Part shown: one piece after another, positions 7,403 to 15,468 of the stretch
Layout: each line of letters opens with the position of its first letter
How positions within the stretch are numbered: position 1 is the stretch's first letter
Assembly: GCA_016195965.1 (NCBI GenBank)
Contig: JACPYR010000082.1
Coordinates: 1-32,561 of the forward strand
Reading direction: 5' to 3'
From: Nitrosomonadales bacterium
GTDB lineage: Bacteria > Pseudomonadota > Gammaproteobacteria > Burkholderiales > Gallionellaceae
Length of the DNA: 32,561 nucleotides
Position numbers and translations under genes: made by a program
Notes under the pieces: model-generated
What the model was told of the DNA's origin: nothing
Seen by the model: only the letters and a program-made list of their open reading frames with translations
Databases searched by the model: none

Positions 7403-9856
7403 ATGAGCAATCAAAAAGCCCCGGCCACTGCGACACCAGACCTTGTTGCTTCTTGGCAAAAACCAGCAGAAATTTCCAATTCTGTTTCCGGCAACGAGAT
7501 ATCAATAATAGTAGGCTTGTTAACGCTGTTATGCCTGGTCGTTTTCCACAAATTTATCTTCGGCTCTCTGGTTTATTTATTTAATGACATTGGCGGGGAT
7601 ACGCTAAATTTCTATTACCCTTCTTATGTCAATATTTCTGAGATGCTGCGGGAGAGCGGCGTTCCCGGCTGGTCTTTCGAGCAAGGACTGGGTCAAAACG
7701 TATTTCCATTCAGTCTGAGTGACCCCACCACCTATTTGCTTTATCTGCTGGGCAGCGACAGTTTGCCGTTTGGCCTCGTTTGGGTGGAGATATTTAAAAT
7801 CATCTTCAGCGGTCTGCTGTTTTTCCTGTTCCTGAAGAAGCTAAGGCTGGATACTCAAGCCGCTTATCTGGGCGGATTACTATACGCATTTTCCGGCTTC
7901 ATGATCGTGGGCGGAAGCTGGTATGTATTTTCCACGCTGGGTTTGTATGCGGCTCTCACCCTGCTGTCCTTTGAAATGCTGTATTCAGAAAATAAATGGT
8001 GGTTATTCCCAATCAGCGTCGCGCTGATCGCGGCCTACAATTTTGTCAGTCTCTATACCGCCAGCTTATTCCTGTTGCTTTATGTGATTTTCAGGCTGCT
8101 TGCCGAGGAGGAGATCAATATCAAAAAACTCGCATCGCTGTTGCTGCATCTGTTGTTACTGGGTGCGCTGGGAGTACTCCTGAGTGCGGTGCTTTCTATC
8201 CCCAACTTGCTGCAAATGATAGATAGCCCGCGTGTATCGGGGAGCGCCTCGTTGACTAATGAGCTGGCGGCTCTTCCGATGCTCGAGCCGGGTGATCGTA
8301 ATTATTTGGCAACCCTGCTCATGCGCACTTTTTCCAGCGATCTGCTTGGCAATGGCGGCGCTTTCAAAGGCTGGAGAAATTACCTTGAGGCTCCGATGAG
8401 TTATTGCGGTCTGATCAGCCTGATATTGGTCCCGCAAATATTTTTGTTTCTGAAAAAACGACAGCAAATCGTATTTGGCATATTCATCGGGCTTTTCATA
8501 TTTGCCGAAATTTTCCCCTGGTTCAGGATGGGTTTCTGGTTGTTTCAGGGGGACTACTTCAGGGATTTCTCCCTGTATGTTTCCATCATCGTCATACTCT
8601 TCGCGGTGTTGGCATTAGACAGGATGATCAAGGGTCGGAAAGCCAATCTCTGGGCGTTGGCAGCCACTCTGGTCACATTGCTGCTTTTGTTATATTTCCC
8701 CTACGATCTCAATCTTCAAAGCGAAAGTGGTTCCATCACTCAATTGCGCTCGGCGATAGATCACGGCCTGCAAGCCCAAATTGCGCTGTTTTTGGTATTG
8801 CTGACCGCGACCTTGAGTTTATTGTCTTTCGACCAATACAAAAAATATGCGCAGCTATGTTTGTTAGCCATTGCGCTCATTGAACTGGCGAGTTTCTCTT
8901 ACGGCACCGTCAACCAGCGAGATGTCCTTACCGCCGCAGATATGCAGCATAAAATCGGCTATAGCGATCATTCCAACGAGGCTGTCGCATTTATCAAGCA
9001 GCAGGACCCGGGGTTTTTCAGGATCGAAAAAAATTATGGTGGATATAACGATTCCAAGGTGCAGCATTATTTCGGCAGCAGCTCTTATCATAATTTTAAT
9101 AAACTGAATTACATTAATTTCTTAAGCGCATGCGGCATATTGAATCCGCAGAACGAAAGTGAGACCAAATGGGTAGACGGTGTGAAAAATTCCCCCCTGT
9201 TACAGGCGTTAACCGGGGTCAGATATTTGCTATTCAAAGGTGATTGGAGGTCGTACGCTATATTGACTGACACCTATACGGAAATCGGCCATTTCGAAGA
9301 CGTGGCCGTTTTGAAATCCAGATACGCTTTGCCTATGGGGGTGGCTTACGACACTTATATGGTGCAAAGCGACTTCGACAGGCTGGATGACAATCGCAAA
9401 CAAATAGCGCTGCTTAAAGCAATCGTGATTCCAGATCGTCTGGCAGCTGATTTTTCCACGATGAACAGAATGTCGGAAATCAACCTTACTATAGATGGCT
9501 ATAGCGCTCACGAGATGGCTATGGATACGGATAAATTAAAGGCCAACAGTCTCCATGTGAATAGTTTTTCAAATAACGCCATCGACGGAGTAATAAATAC
9601 CCGGATCAAGCAATTGGTGTTTTTCAGCTTTCCATATGACGTCGGATGGGTGGCAAAAGTGAACGGTCAAGAGGCTAATATTTTAAAGGTGGATAGCGGT
9701 CTTAGCGCAGTCTTGGTCGATGCGGGAAATAATGCCATCTCTTTGCAATATTCCCCACCTTTCTTGGCAAAGGGCTTGTATCTCACGATGCTTGGATTGT
9801 TTATCTTTGGCGCAATGATATTTGGGCTCAGAGCGGTTCAGGCCAAACCGGCATGA
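7403..9856 (+). CDS. YfhO-family (GT-C-like) integral membrane protein
   Basis: This 817-residue protein has about a dozen hydrophobic segments up to roughly residue 495, then a mostly soluble C-terminal region of about 300 residues, and a final membrane segment near the C-terminus. After TM1 it has DIGGDTLNFYYP, then a WSFEQGLGQNVF segment and SDPTTYLLYLLG, the pattern of YfhO-family proteins. In Firmicutes, YfhO homologues are GT-C glycosyltransferases that use undecaprenyl-P-sugars to decorate lipoteichoic acid; the substrate here is unknown. The ATG at 7403 was preferred to a TTG at 7391; neither has a strong ribosome binding site. The gene is noticeably AT-richer than its neighbours, suggesting a different history. 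Confidence 0.7.
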   Translation: MSNQKAPATATPDLVASWQKPAEISNSVSGNEISIIVGLLTLLCLVVFHKFIFGSLVYLFNDIGGDTLNFYYPSYVNISEMLRESGVPGWSFEQGLGQNVFPFSLSDPTTYLLYLLGSDSLPFGLVWVEIFKIIFSGLLFFLFLKKLRLDTQAAYLGGLLYAFSGFMIVGGSWYVFSTLGLYAALTLLSFEMLYSENKWWLFPISVALIAAYNFVSLYTASLFLLLYVIFRLLAEEEINIKKLASLLLHLLLLGALGVLLSAVLSIPNLLQMIDSPRVSGSASLTNELAALPMLEPGDRNYLATLLMRTFSSDLLGNGGAFKGWRNYLEAPMSYCGLISLILVPQIFLFLKKRQQIVFGIFIGLFIFAEIFPWFRMGFWLFQGDYFRDFSLYVSIIVILFAVLALDRMIKGRKANLWALAATLVTLLLLLYFPYDLNLQSESGSITQLRSAIDHGLQAQIALFLVLLTATLSLLSFDQYKKYAQLCLLAIALIELASFSYGTVNQRDVLTAADMQHKIGYSDHSNEAVAFIKQQDPGFFRIEKNYGGYNDSKVQHYFGSSSYHNFNKLNYINFLSACGILNPQNESETKWVDGVKNSPLLQALTGVRYLLFKGDWRSYAILTDTYTEIGHFEDVAVLKSRYALPMGVAYDTYMVQSDFDRLDDNRKQIALLKAIVIPDRLAADFSTMNRMSEINLTIDGYSAHEMAMDTDKLKANSLHVNSFSNNAIDGVINTRIKQLVFFSFPYDVGWVAKVNGQEANILKVDSGLSAVLVDAGNNAISLQYSPPFLAKGLYLTMLGLFIFGAMIFGLRAVQAKPA

Positions 9857-9932
9857 GAATGTATTGTGGCGCAGGTTGGGGTGGCAGCTCGAAGATGGTA
9901 ATATCCGCGCCTCTTTTTAGGGCTGGGATGTA

Positions 9933-10589
9933 ATGGGTAGACGCTATGATTTGATCGTGTTCGACTGGGATGGCACGGTGATGGATTCGACTGCGGTGAT
10001 CGCGGGTTCAATACAGGCCGCGTGCCGCGATCTGGGGGCAACGATTCCGGATGACCAGACTGCCCGGCACGTGATAGGGTTGGGCCTGGATCAGGCGTTG
10101 CGCTATGCCGTGCCGGATTTGCCGGAGGCAATGCGCCCCGATCTGGTGGAGCGCTATCGCCATCATTTTTTGTCACAGGATCAGGCGATCCCGCTGTTCG
10201 AGGGAGCGCGTGAAACGATAGCGGAATTACACGGCGCGGGTTATTGGCTGGGAGTGGCGACCGGCAAAAGCCGTGCGGGGTTGGGCAGGGCGATGGACTC
10301 TTCCGGCATGCAGGGGTTTTTTCATGCGACCCGTACCGCGGACCAGACTTTTTCCAAGCCTAATCCGGCGATGTTGTTTGAGCTGATGGATGAGTTGGCC
10401 GTCAGCGCGGAGCGCACCCTGATGGTGGGGGATACCACGCACGATGTGCAAATGGCGTTGAATGCCGGGGTCGATGTTGTGGCGATAGGGCACGGCGCAC
10501 ATCCGGCCCAGCAATTGCAGGAGTTGAATCCGCTGGCGCTGGTGGGAGATTTTGTGGAGTTGCGCGCTTGGTTTAAAGCAAACGCTTAA
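9933..10589 (+). CDS. HAD hydrolase, phosphoglycolate-phosphatase-like
   Basis: The 218-residue protein has all four HAD motifs: DWDGT with D11 (nucleophile) and D13, T110 in VATGKS, K142 in SKPNP, and GDTTHD with D167 and D171. An alpha-helical cap domain fills residues 17-85 (subfamily IA). This architecture is that of Gph/PGP-like phosphatases. In many betaproteobacteria a protein of this type lies next to sppA, as it does here (21-bp gap), often downstream of rluC; rluC is not present in this window. The substrate is not predictable from sequence, so phosphoglycolate is only a guess. Confidence 0.85.
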   Translation: MGRRYDLIVFDWDGTVMDSTAVIAGSIQAACRDLGATIPDDQTARHVIGLGLDQALRYAVPDLPEAMRPDLVERYRHHFLSQDQAIPLFEGARETIAELHGAGYWLGVATGKSRAGLGRAMDSSGMQGFFHATRTADQTFSKPNPAMLFELMDELAVSAERTLMVGDTTHDVQMALNAGVDVVAIGHGAHPAQQLQELNPLALVGDFVELRAWFKANA

Positions 10590-10610
10590 TGATTTGAAGA
10601 GAGGAATACG

Positions 10611-11558
10611 ATGCCGGATCAGAATAATTGGGAACGCGGTGTGCTGGAAAAGCTGGCGATGTCTGCGATACAGGAACAGCGCCGCGCACGACACTGGGGA
10701 ATTTTTTTCAAGACGCTGACGCTGGGATTCATGTTCCTGGTGCTGTTTATTTTTATGGGCTGGATGGGCAAGAGTGAGGTTGCGCTGAGCACGGGAAAAC
10801 ACACCGCGCTGGTGGAAATGCAGGGGGTCATTTCGGCGGAAAGCATCGCGAGCGCCGACAACATGATTCCCAGTTTGCAGGACGCCTTCAAGGACAAGAA
10901 CACCCAGGGCGTGATTCTGCGTATCAACAGCCCGGGCGGCAGTCCGGTGCAGGCCGGGCAGATCAACGACGAGATACGCAGGCTGCGCGCCCAGTATCCG
11001 AACATCCCGTTGTATGTGGTGGTCGATGACATCTGCGCCTCCGGCGGCTATTACGTGGCGGTGGCAGCAGACAAGATTTTTGTGGACAAGGCCAGTCTGA
11101 TCGGCTCGGTCGGGGTGTTGATGGACGGCTTCGGTTTTACCGGAACCATGGAGAAGCTGGGCGTCGAGCGTCGCCTGATTACGGCGGGGACCAACAAAGG
11201 CTTCCTCGATCCATTTTCTCCGCTCAATGCGGCCCAGCAGGAATATGCCAAGCAGATGCTCGCGGAAATTCATCAGCAGTTTATCGATGTGGTGAGGAAA
11301 GGGCGCGGCAAGCGACTCAAGGAAACCCCGGATACGTTCAGCGGTCTGGTGTGGAACGGCCAGCGCGGCGTGGAGATGGGGCTGGCGGACGGCTTCGGCA
11401 CGATAGAATCGGTGGCGCGCGATGTCATCAAGGCCGAGAATATCGTGGATTTCACCACCAAGGAAAATTTTGCCGACCGTCTGGCCAAACGCTTTGGCGT
11501 CGGCGCGATGAGCGCGCTGGGTTTTTCCGCACATTCCGGCGGCATCAGCCTGCGCTGA
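10611..11558 (+). CDS. sppA: SppA-type signal peptide peptidase (S49 serine protease)
   Basis: The 315-residue protein has an N-terminal cytoplasmic segment, one membrane anchor (about residues 36-52) and an S49 protease domain. The nucleophile is S144 in ICASGGYY and the general base is K196 in TAGTNKG; the 52-residue spacing equals that of the B. subtilis SppA Ser147/Lys199 dyad. It is the short single-domain form, not the duplicated E. coli form. Its role is degradation of cleaved signal peptides and other membrane fragments at the outer face of the inner membrane. A ribosome binding site (AGAGG) precedes the ATG. It is probably co-transcribed with the upstream HAD gene. Confidence 0.92.
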   Translation: MPDQNNWERGVLEKLAMSAIQEQRRARHWGIFFKTLTLGFMFLVLFIFMGWMGKSEVALSTGKHTALVEMQGVISAESIASADNMIPSLQDAFKDKNTQGVILRINSPGGSPVQAGQINDEIRRLRAQYPNIPLYVVVDDICASGGYYVAVAADKIFVDKASLIGSVGVLMDGFGFTGTMEKLGVERRLITAGTNKGFLDPFSPLNAAQQEYAKQMLAEIHQQFIDVVRKGRGKRLKETPDTFSGLVWNGQRGVEMGLADGFGTIESVARDVIKAENIVDFTTKENFADRLAKRFGVGAMSALGFSAHSGGISLR

Positions 11559-11593
11559 CCATAGTCTGGTTTTTTAGCTTACTGGACTAGAAA

Positions 11594-13492
11594 ATGAACC
11601 CAATGTCATCTTCAGCCCGCATCGGGAAATTTTCTCCCTGGGTGCTGGTGCTGCTCGGTGCAGCCCTGGCGATGGCAGCCTACCTGCAGGCATTGCATTA
11701 TCCGTTTGTTTCTGACGATGCCGCCTACATCACCGAAAATAACAAATTGTCGGGGTTGCATTTCGCCGATTTGTGGCGCCTCTTCGTCGAGCCGTACAAC
11801 CGTAACGCTGAATTTCTGCCGTTGCGCGAGCTTTCATACTGGTTCGACATCACGCTATTCGGGTTGAATCCGGCCGCTTTCCGGGTGCATAACATGGTGT
11901 TGTACCTGCTGTGCTTGCCGCTGGTTTATGCGGTTACATCGGGCGTATGGCGCTATTTCCGCCCAGCGGATGCGGCCGGTGCGCCATGGGTAGCGGCAGT
12001 CGTTGCCGCATTGTTCGCGTTGCAACCCTCGCATGCCGAAGCAGTGGTGTGGATCAGTGGCCGCAAAGACGTGCTGTCAACGCTGTTCTCGCTGCTGGCC
12101 ATATGGCTTGCGCTCAACTCCAAGCGTGGGCAGGGTCTTGCTGCGCCTTATGCTGTCGCGACTCTGGCGGCGTTGCTCGCGGCAATGCTGGCGAAGGCAT
12201 CGGCTTTTGCGGTAGCGCCGGTCATCGCGCTGCTCTGGCTGTTGTTCTGGCGCGATGTTCCGGCGCATAGCCGACGCCGGTCTCAGTTGTTATGGCCTTT
12301 GGCCGGTTTGCTGATCGCGGCAGGGGTTTCCGCGATTTTCGCGTCAATTGTCACCTCAAGGACGCCGTTTTATTTTGGCGTCGAGGCGGTTACCAGATCG
12401 CTGGCCGTGCTGGGGTGGTTATCCCGTCTTGCCATCAGTCCGGAAAGCCGCCACTATCTGTACCCGGTATTTGAGGATCCATACCTGCCCGCCATGGTCG
12501 CTCTGGGCGTGGCGATACTGGCGGCGGCTGCGGTCGGTGCAGCTGCGCTGTGGCGGAATCGGTCGCTGGAGGGATTCTTGATCGCGGTCTTTGTTCTGCT
12601 CTGCATACCCAGTATTCAACTGATTCCCTATCAGCCTCCCTCGCTGGTTTCGGACCGCTGGTTGGCGCTTGCCGTGTGGCCAGTCGCGCTGTTGCTGGTC
12701 ACCCTGTCGTGGCGACTGAAATTGCGGCCTCGCGCGGCGCTATTGCTGGTGGTTGCGTTGTGCTGGGGTTACCAGACGGTAGAACGTCCCCGCGACTGGC
12801 GCAGTTTTGAAACGCTGCTGGATGCCGATTTGCGCGCTTATCCGGGATATTACATGCCTGCTGTGTATAAAATTGTGGGCATACAGCTGGCAGAAGGATT
12901 GGTGCGCGACGCGAACGAAACGGCTAACCGGATTTCAGATCCCGCCTACCGGGACATCATGCTTGGAATGATCCGGACTTACTATGCCGTACATGTCGAT
13001 GCGGTGAGAACGGGTAACCCCCAGGAAGCGATGTCACAACTGCGGAAAGTCTTTATCGAATTGCAGCAAAAGCCCGATCAAACCAAGTGGAATACGCCCA
13101 TCAACATTTTCTGGGAAAAGAGACGGGCTGTGCTTGAAAACGAATGGAGGTTTCTTGCATCGAGCTTTCCCGGCGATGAGCTGGTGCGCTACCACGTCGG
13201 GTTATGGATGCTGGATGACCATCGCTATAGAAACGCGGTAATCTACCTGCGTGCAGCAATTGAATCGCAACGGCTACCCGATGTCGTGCGTGGTTCGGCC
13301 TACAGGAGCCTGGGCATGGCACTGTTGGGCAGCGGCCATGCTGCCGAGGCAGAAGCGCCGCTGCGCGTCGCGCTGGAGCAATCCCCTCCCGACTTGCAGG
13401 CGTATTGTTCTCTTGCCGAGCTGTACAAGCAAACTGGACGCAGCGAAGAGGCGCTGCGTGCAGCAGCAAATTGTCGCATGACAAACCAATGA
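11594..13492 (+). CDS. GT-C paralog 1: TMTC-like membrane glycosyltransferase with C-terminal TPRs
   Basis: This 632-residue protein has about ten membrane segments up to residue 400, a variable periplasmic linker, and a C-terminal TPR region (about 520-630). After TM1 it has FVSDD with D41/D42 and then ENNKL, like the catalytic acidic loop of GT-C enzymes and the TMTC family. PLRELSYWFD and FRVHN follow. The TMTC-type signature reads QPSHAEAVVWISGRKDVL (144-161), so the usual His-Pro is Gln-Pro (Q144). It is the first of five paralogs and ends in an ATGA overlap with paralog 2. Polyprenyl-P-sugar-dependent transfer on the periplasmic side is inferred from fold and context; donor and acceptor are unproven. 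Confidence 0.75.
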   Translation: MNPMSSSARIGKFSPWVLVLLGAALAMAAYLQALHYPFVSDDAAYITENNKLSGLHFADLWRLFVEPYNRNAEFLPLRELSYWFDITLFGLNPAAFRVHNMVLYLLCLPLVYAVTSGVWRYFRPADAAGAPWVAAVVAALFALQPSHAEAVVWISGRKDVLSTLFSLLAIWLALNSKRGQGLAAPYAVATLAALLAAMLAKASAFAVAPVIALLWLLFWRDVPAHSRRRSQLLWPLAGLLIAAGVSAIFASIVTSRTPFYFGVEAVTRSLAVLGWLSRLAISPESRHYLYPVFEDPYLPAMVALGVAILAAAAVGAAALWRNRSLEGFLIAVFVLLCIPSIQLIPYQPPSLVSDRWLALAVWPVALLLVTLSWRLKLRPRAALLLVVALCWGYQTVERPRDWRSFETLLDADLRAYPGYYMPAVYKIVGIQLAEGLVRDANETANRISDPAYRDIMLGMIRTYYAVHVDAVRTGNPQEAMSQLRKVFIELQQKPDQTKWNTPINIFWEKRRAVLENEWRFLASSFPGDELVRYHVGLWMLDDHRYRNAVIYLRAAIESQRLPDVVRGSAYRSLGMALLGSGHAAEAEAPLRVALEQSPPDLQAYCSLAELYKQTGRSEEALRAAANCRMTNQ

Positions 13493-15402
13493 ATCGGCTG
13501 CTTGCGTTCATCCGTCCGCATGCGCCCTTGGTACTGGTATTGGCGAGCGCACTGCTCGCCGTTGTTTTTTATTTTCCTGCACTGCACTACCCGTTTGTTT
13601 CCGACGATACGGGTTATGTCACCGAGAATGCCAAATTGGCCGCGCTGCGCTTCCCCGAGCTATGGCGTTTGTTTACCGGACCGTACAATGATTTTGCCGA
13701 GTTCCTTCCGCTACGCGAGCTGTCCTACTGGTTCGATATCACGCTGTTTGGCCTGAATCCGGCGGCATTCAGGATTCATAACATTGTGTTGTATCTGCTC
13801 AGTCTGCCGCTGGTCTATGCCGCTACGCTGGGCGTGTGGCGATATTTCAGACCGATGGACACTGCGCCATGGGCCGCAGCCGCAGTGACCGCATTGTTTG
13901 CGCTGCATCCCGCACTGATCGAGCCCGTGATCTGGATCAGCGGTCGCAAGTATGTGCTGCCCAATCTATTTGCATTGCTGGCGATCTGGTTTGCTATAAA
14001 CGCCAGGCGCGAACACAAGCTTTACCCGCCCTATGCGGTCGCGGCGCTGGCCGCCTTTGTCGCGGTGACCTTCTCCAAGGCATCCTATATCACCGTGGCG
14101 CCGGTGATCGCGATGCTGTGGCTGATTTTCTGGCGCGATACTCCGATGCCAAACCGGCTGCGTTCCCAGTTGGGCTGGCCGGTCGCGGTCATGCTGGTGA
14201 CCATGCTGCTGGTGCTGATTTTTATTGCCAGTGCACAAGGGTATATGGCCGACAGCGGGGTGACCTCTCCGGTGTTTGAGTTTGAGATGATCGCGCGGTC
14301 ATTGGCTGTGCTGGGCTGGCTGGTGCGCCTTGCGTTCAGCCCGGAGCATCGCCATTACCTGTATCCGGTGCTCGAAGACAATTCTTTCACCGTGATGGCT
14401 GCACTCGGTGCCGCAGTGTTGGGCGTTGTCGCGTTTGGCCTGAGCATGCTGTTGCGCAAACGATCGCTGGAAGGATTTGCGCTGACGGTTTTTTTCCTGC
14501 TGTGCTTGCCTTACCTGCAATTGATTCCCTATGCCCCGCCGTCACTGGTTCAGGACCGCTTCCTGGCGCTCGCGGTGTGGCCGGTTGTGCTGTTGGTCGT
14601 CGCGCTGGTGTGGCGTTTGCAGCCGATGCCCCGTGTGGCGATATTGCTGGTCATCGCAATGGCGTGGGGTATTCAGCTAGCCGAGCGTCCGCGCGATTGG
14701 CGCAGCTTTGAAACACTGGTGGATTCCGATGTGCATGCCTATCCCGGATACAGCATGCCTGCGATGTATCAAACGGATTTCCAGCTAGCCCAGGGTAAGT
14801 TGAACGAAGCCGAAGCGACGGCGAACAGCATTGCCGTTCCGGAAATCCGCAGCAACATGGTCAAGCTGGTCGGGGCGCATCAGGCCGTGGCCGAGGCGAT
14901 ATCGACGGGTGATTCCCGTCACGCGATGGACCGTTTGGTGGATTTCGGCCACGATCTGCAGAACATACCCGATGGAGCACGCTGGAATGTGGCGATAGGC
15001 ATCGTGTGGCGTATCAACCGGAAATATCTGGGGTTTGAATGGCGCAGGCTGGCCGGGCGTTTTCCGGAAGATGAACTGCTGCGATACAATGCCGGCTTGT
15101 CGCTGTCGGGCATTCAGCAATATCAGGGTGCGGTAATCCATTTGCGCGCCGCGATTGAATCGCAACGCTTAATGGCATCCTTGCGCGGGCAGGCTTACAG
15201 GAATCTGGGTGTTGCCTTGCTGAACAGCGGGCATGTGGCTGAAGCGGAAATCCCGTTGCGCGCCGCCTTGGAGCAAGCGCCCCCCGAGTTGACTGCCTAT
15301 TGTTCGCTCGCCTCGCTGTACAGGCAGACCGGGCGTATCGAGGAGGCGGTACATGCGGATGCGGATTGCCGCAAGCTACCCCAAGCAGGGCCTGGACTGT
15401 GA
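13489..15402 (+). CDS. GT-C paralog 2: TMTC-like membrane glycosyltransferase with C-terminal TPRs
   Basis: The 637-residue protein is collinear with paralog 1 over its whole length, with the acidic loop FVSDD (D39/D40), PLRELSYWFD, FRIHN, about ten membrane helices and three C-terminal TPR-like repeats. The family signature is altered: HPALIEPVIWISGRKYVL has L143 and Y155 where paralogs 3-5 have His and Asp. This could mean altered specificity or loss of activity. The ATG at 13489 overlaps the stop of paralog 1 (ATGA), so the two are translationally coupled; longer in-frame extension upstream lies inside paralog 1 and is rejected. The product is probably an inner membrane protein with periplasmic TPRs, by analogy with the family. 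Confidence 0.72.
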   Translation: MNRLLAFIRPHAPLVLVLASALLAVVFYFPALHYPFVSDDTGYVTENAKLAALRFPELWRLFTGPYNDFAEFLPLRELSYWFDITLFGLNPAAFRIHNIVLYLLSLPLVYAATLGVWRYFRPMDTAPWAAAAVTALFALHPALIEPVIWISGRKYVLPNLFALLAIWFAINARREHKLYPPYAVAALAAFVAVTFSKASYITVAPVIAMLWLIFWRDTPMPNRLRSQLGWPVAVMLVTMLLVLIFIASAQGYMADSGVTSPVFEFEMIARSLAVLGWLVRLAFSPEHRHYLYPVLEDNSFTVMAALGAAVLGVVAFGLSMLLRKRSLEGFALTVFFLLCLPYLQLIPYAPPSLVQDRFLALAVWPVVLLVVALVWRLQPMPRVAILLVIAMAWGIQLAERPRDWRSFETLVDSDVHAYPGYSMPAMYQTDFQLAQGKLNEAEATANSIAVPEIRSNMVKLVGAHQAVAEAISTGDSRHAMDRLVDFGHDLQNIPDGARWNVAIGIVWRINRKYLGFEWRRLAGRFPEDELLRYNAGLSLSGIQQYQGAVIHLRAAIESQRLMASLRGQAYRNLGVALLNSGHVAEAEIPLRAALEQAPPELTAYCSLASLYRQTGRIEEAVHADADCRKLPQAGPGL

Positions 15403-15468
15403 AAACAGCCGCCACTTTTTTGTGATCGCAAGCGGGTCACTCCTCACGGATTGGGCAATAGCATAACA

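Noticed and set aside
10227..11534. 435-codon minus-strand open frame opposite the HAD and sppA genes
   Set aside because: It spans two genes whose catalytic motifs on the + strand are intact; the antisense product is compositionally biased with no domains.
11562..11587. Short inverted repeat TAGTC...GACTA before GT-C paralog 1
   Set aside because: Only five base pairs and a long spacer; the resemblance to the IscR half-site is too weak to call an operator.
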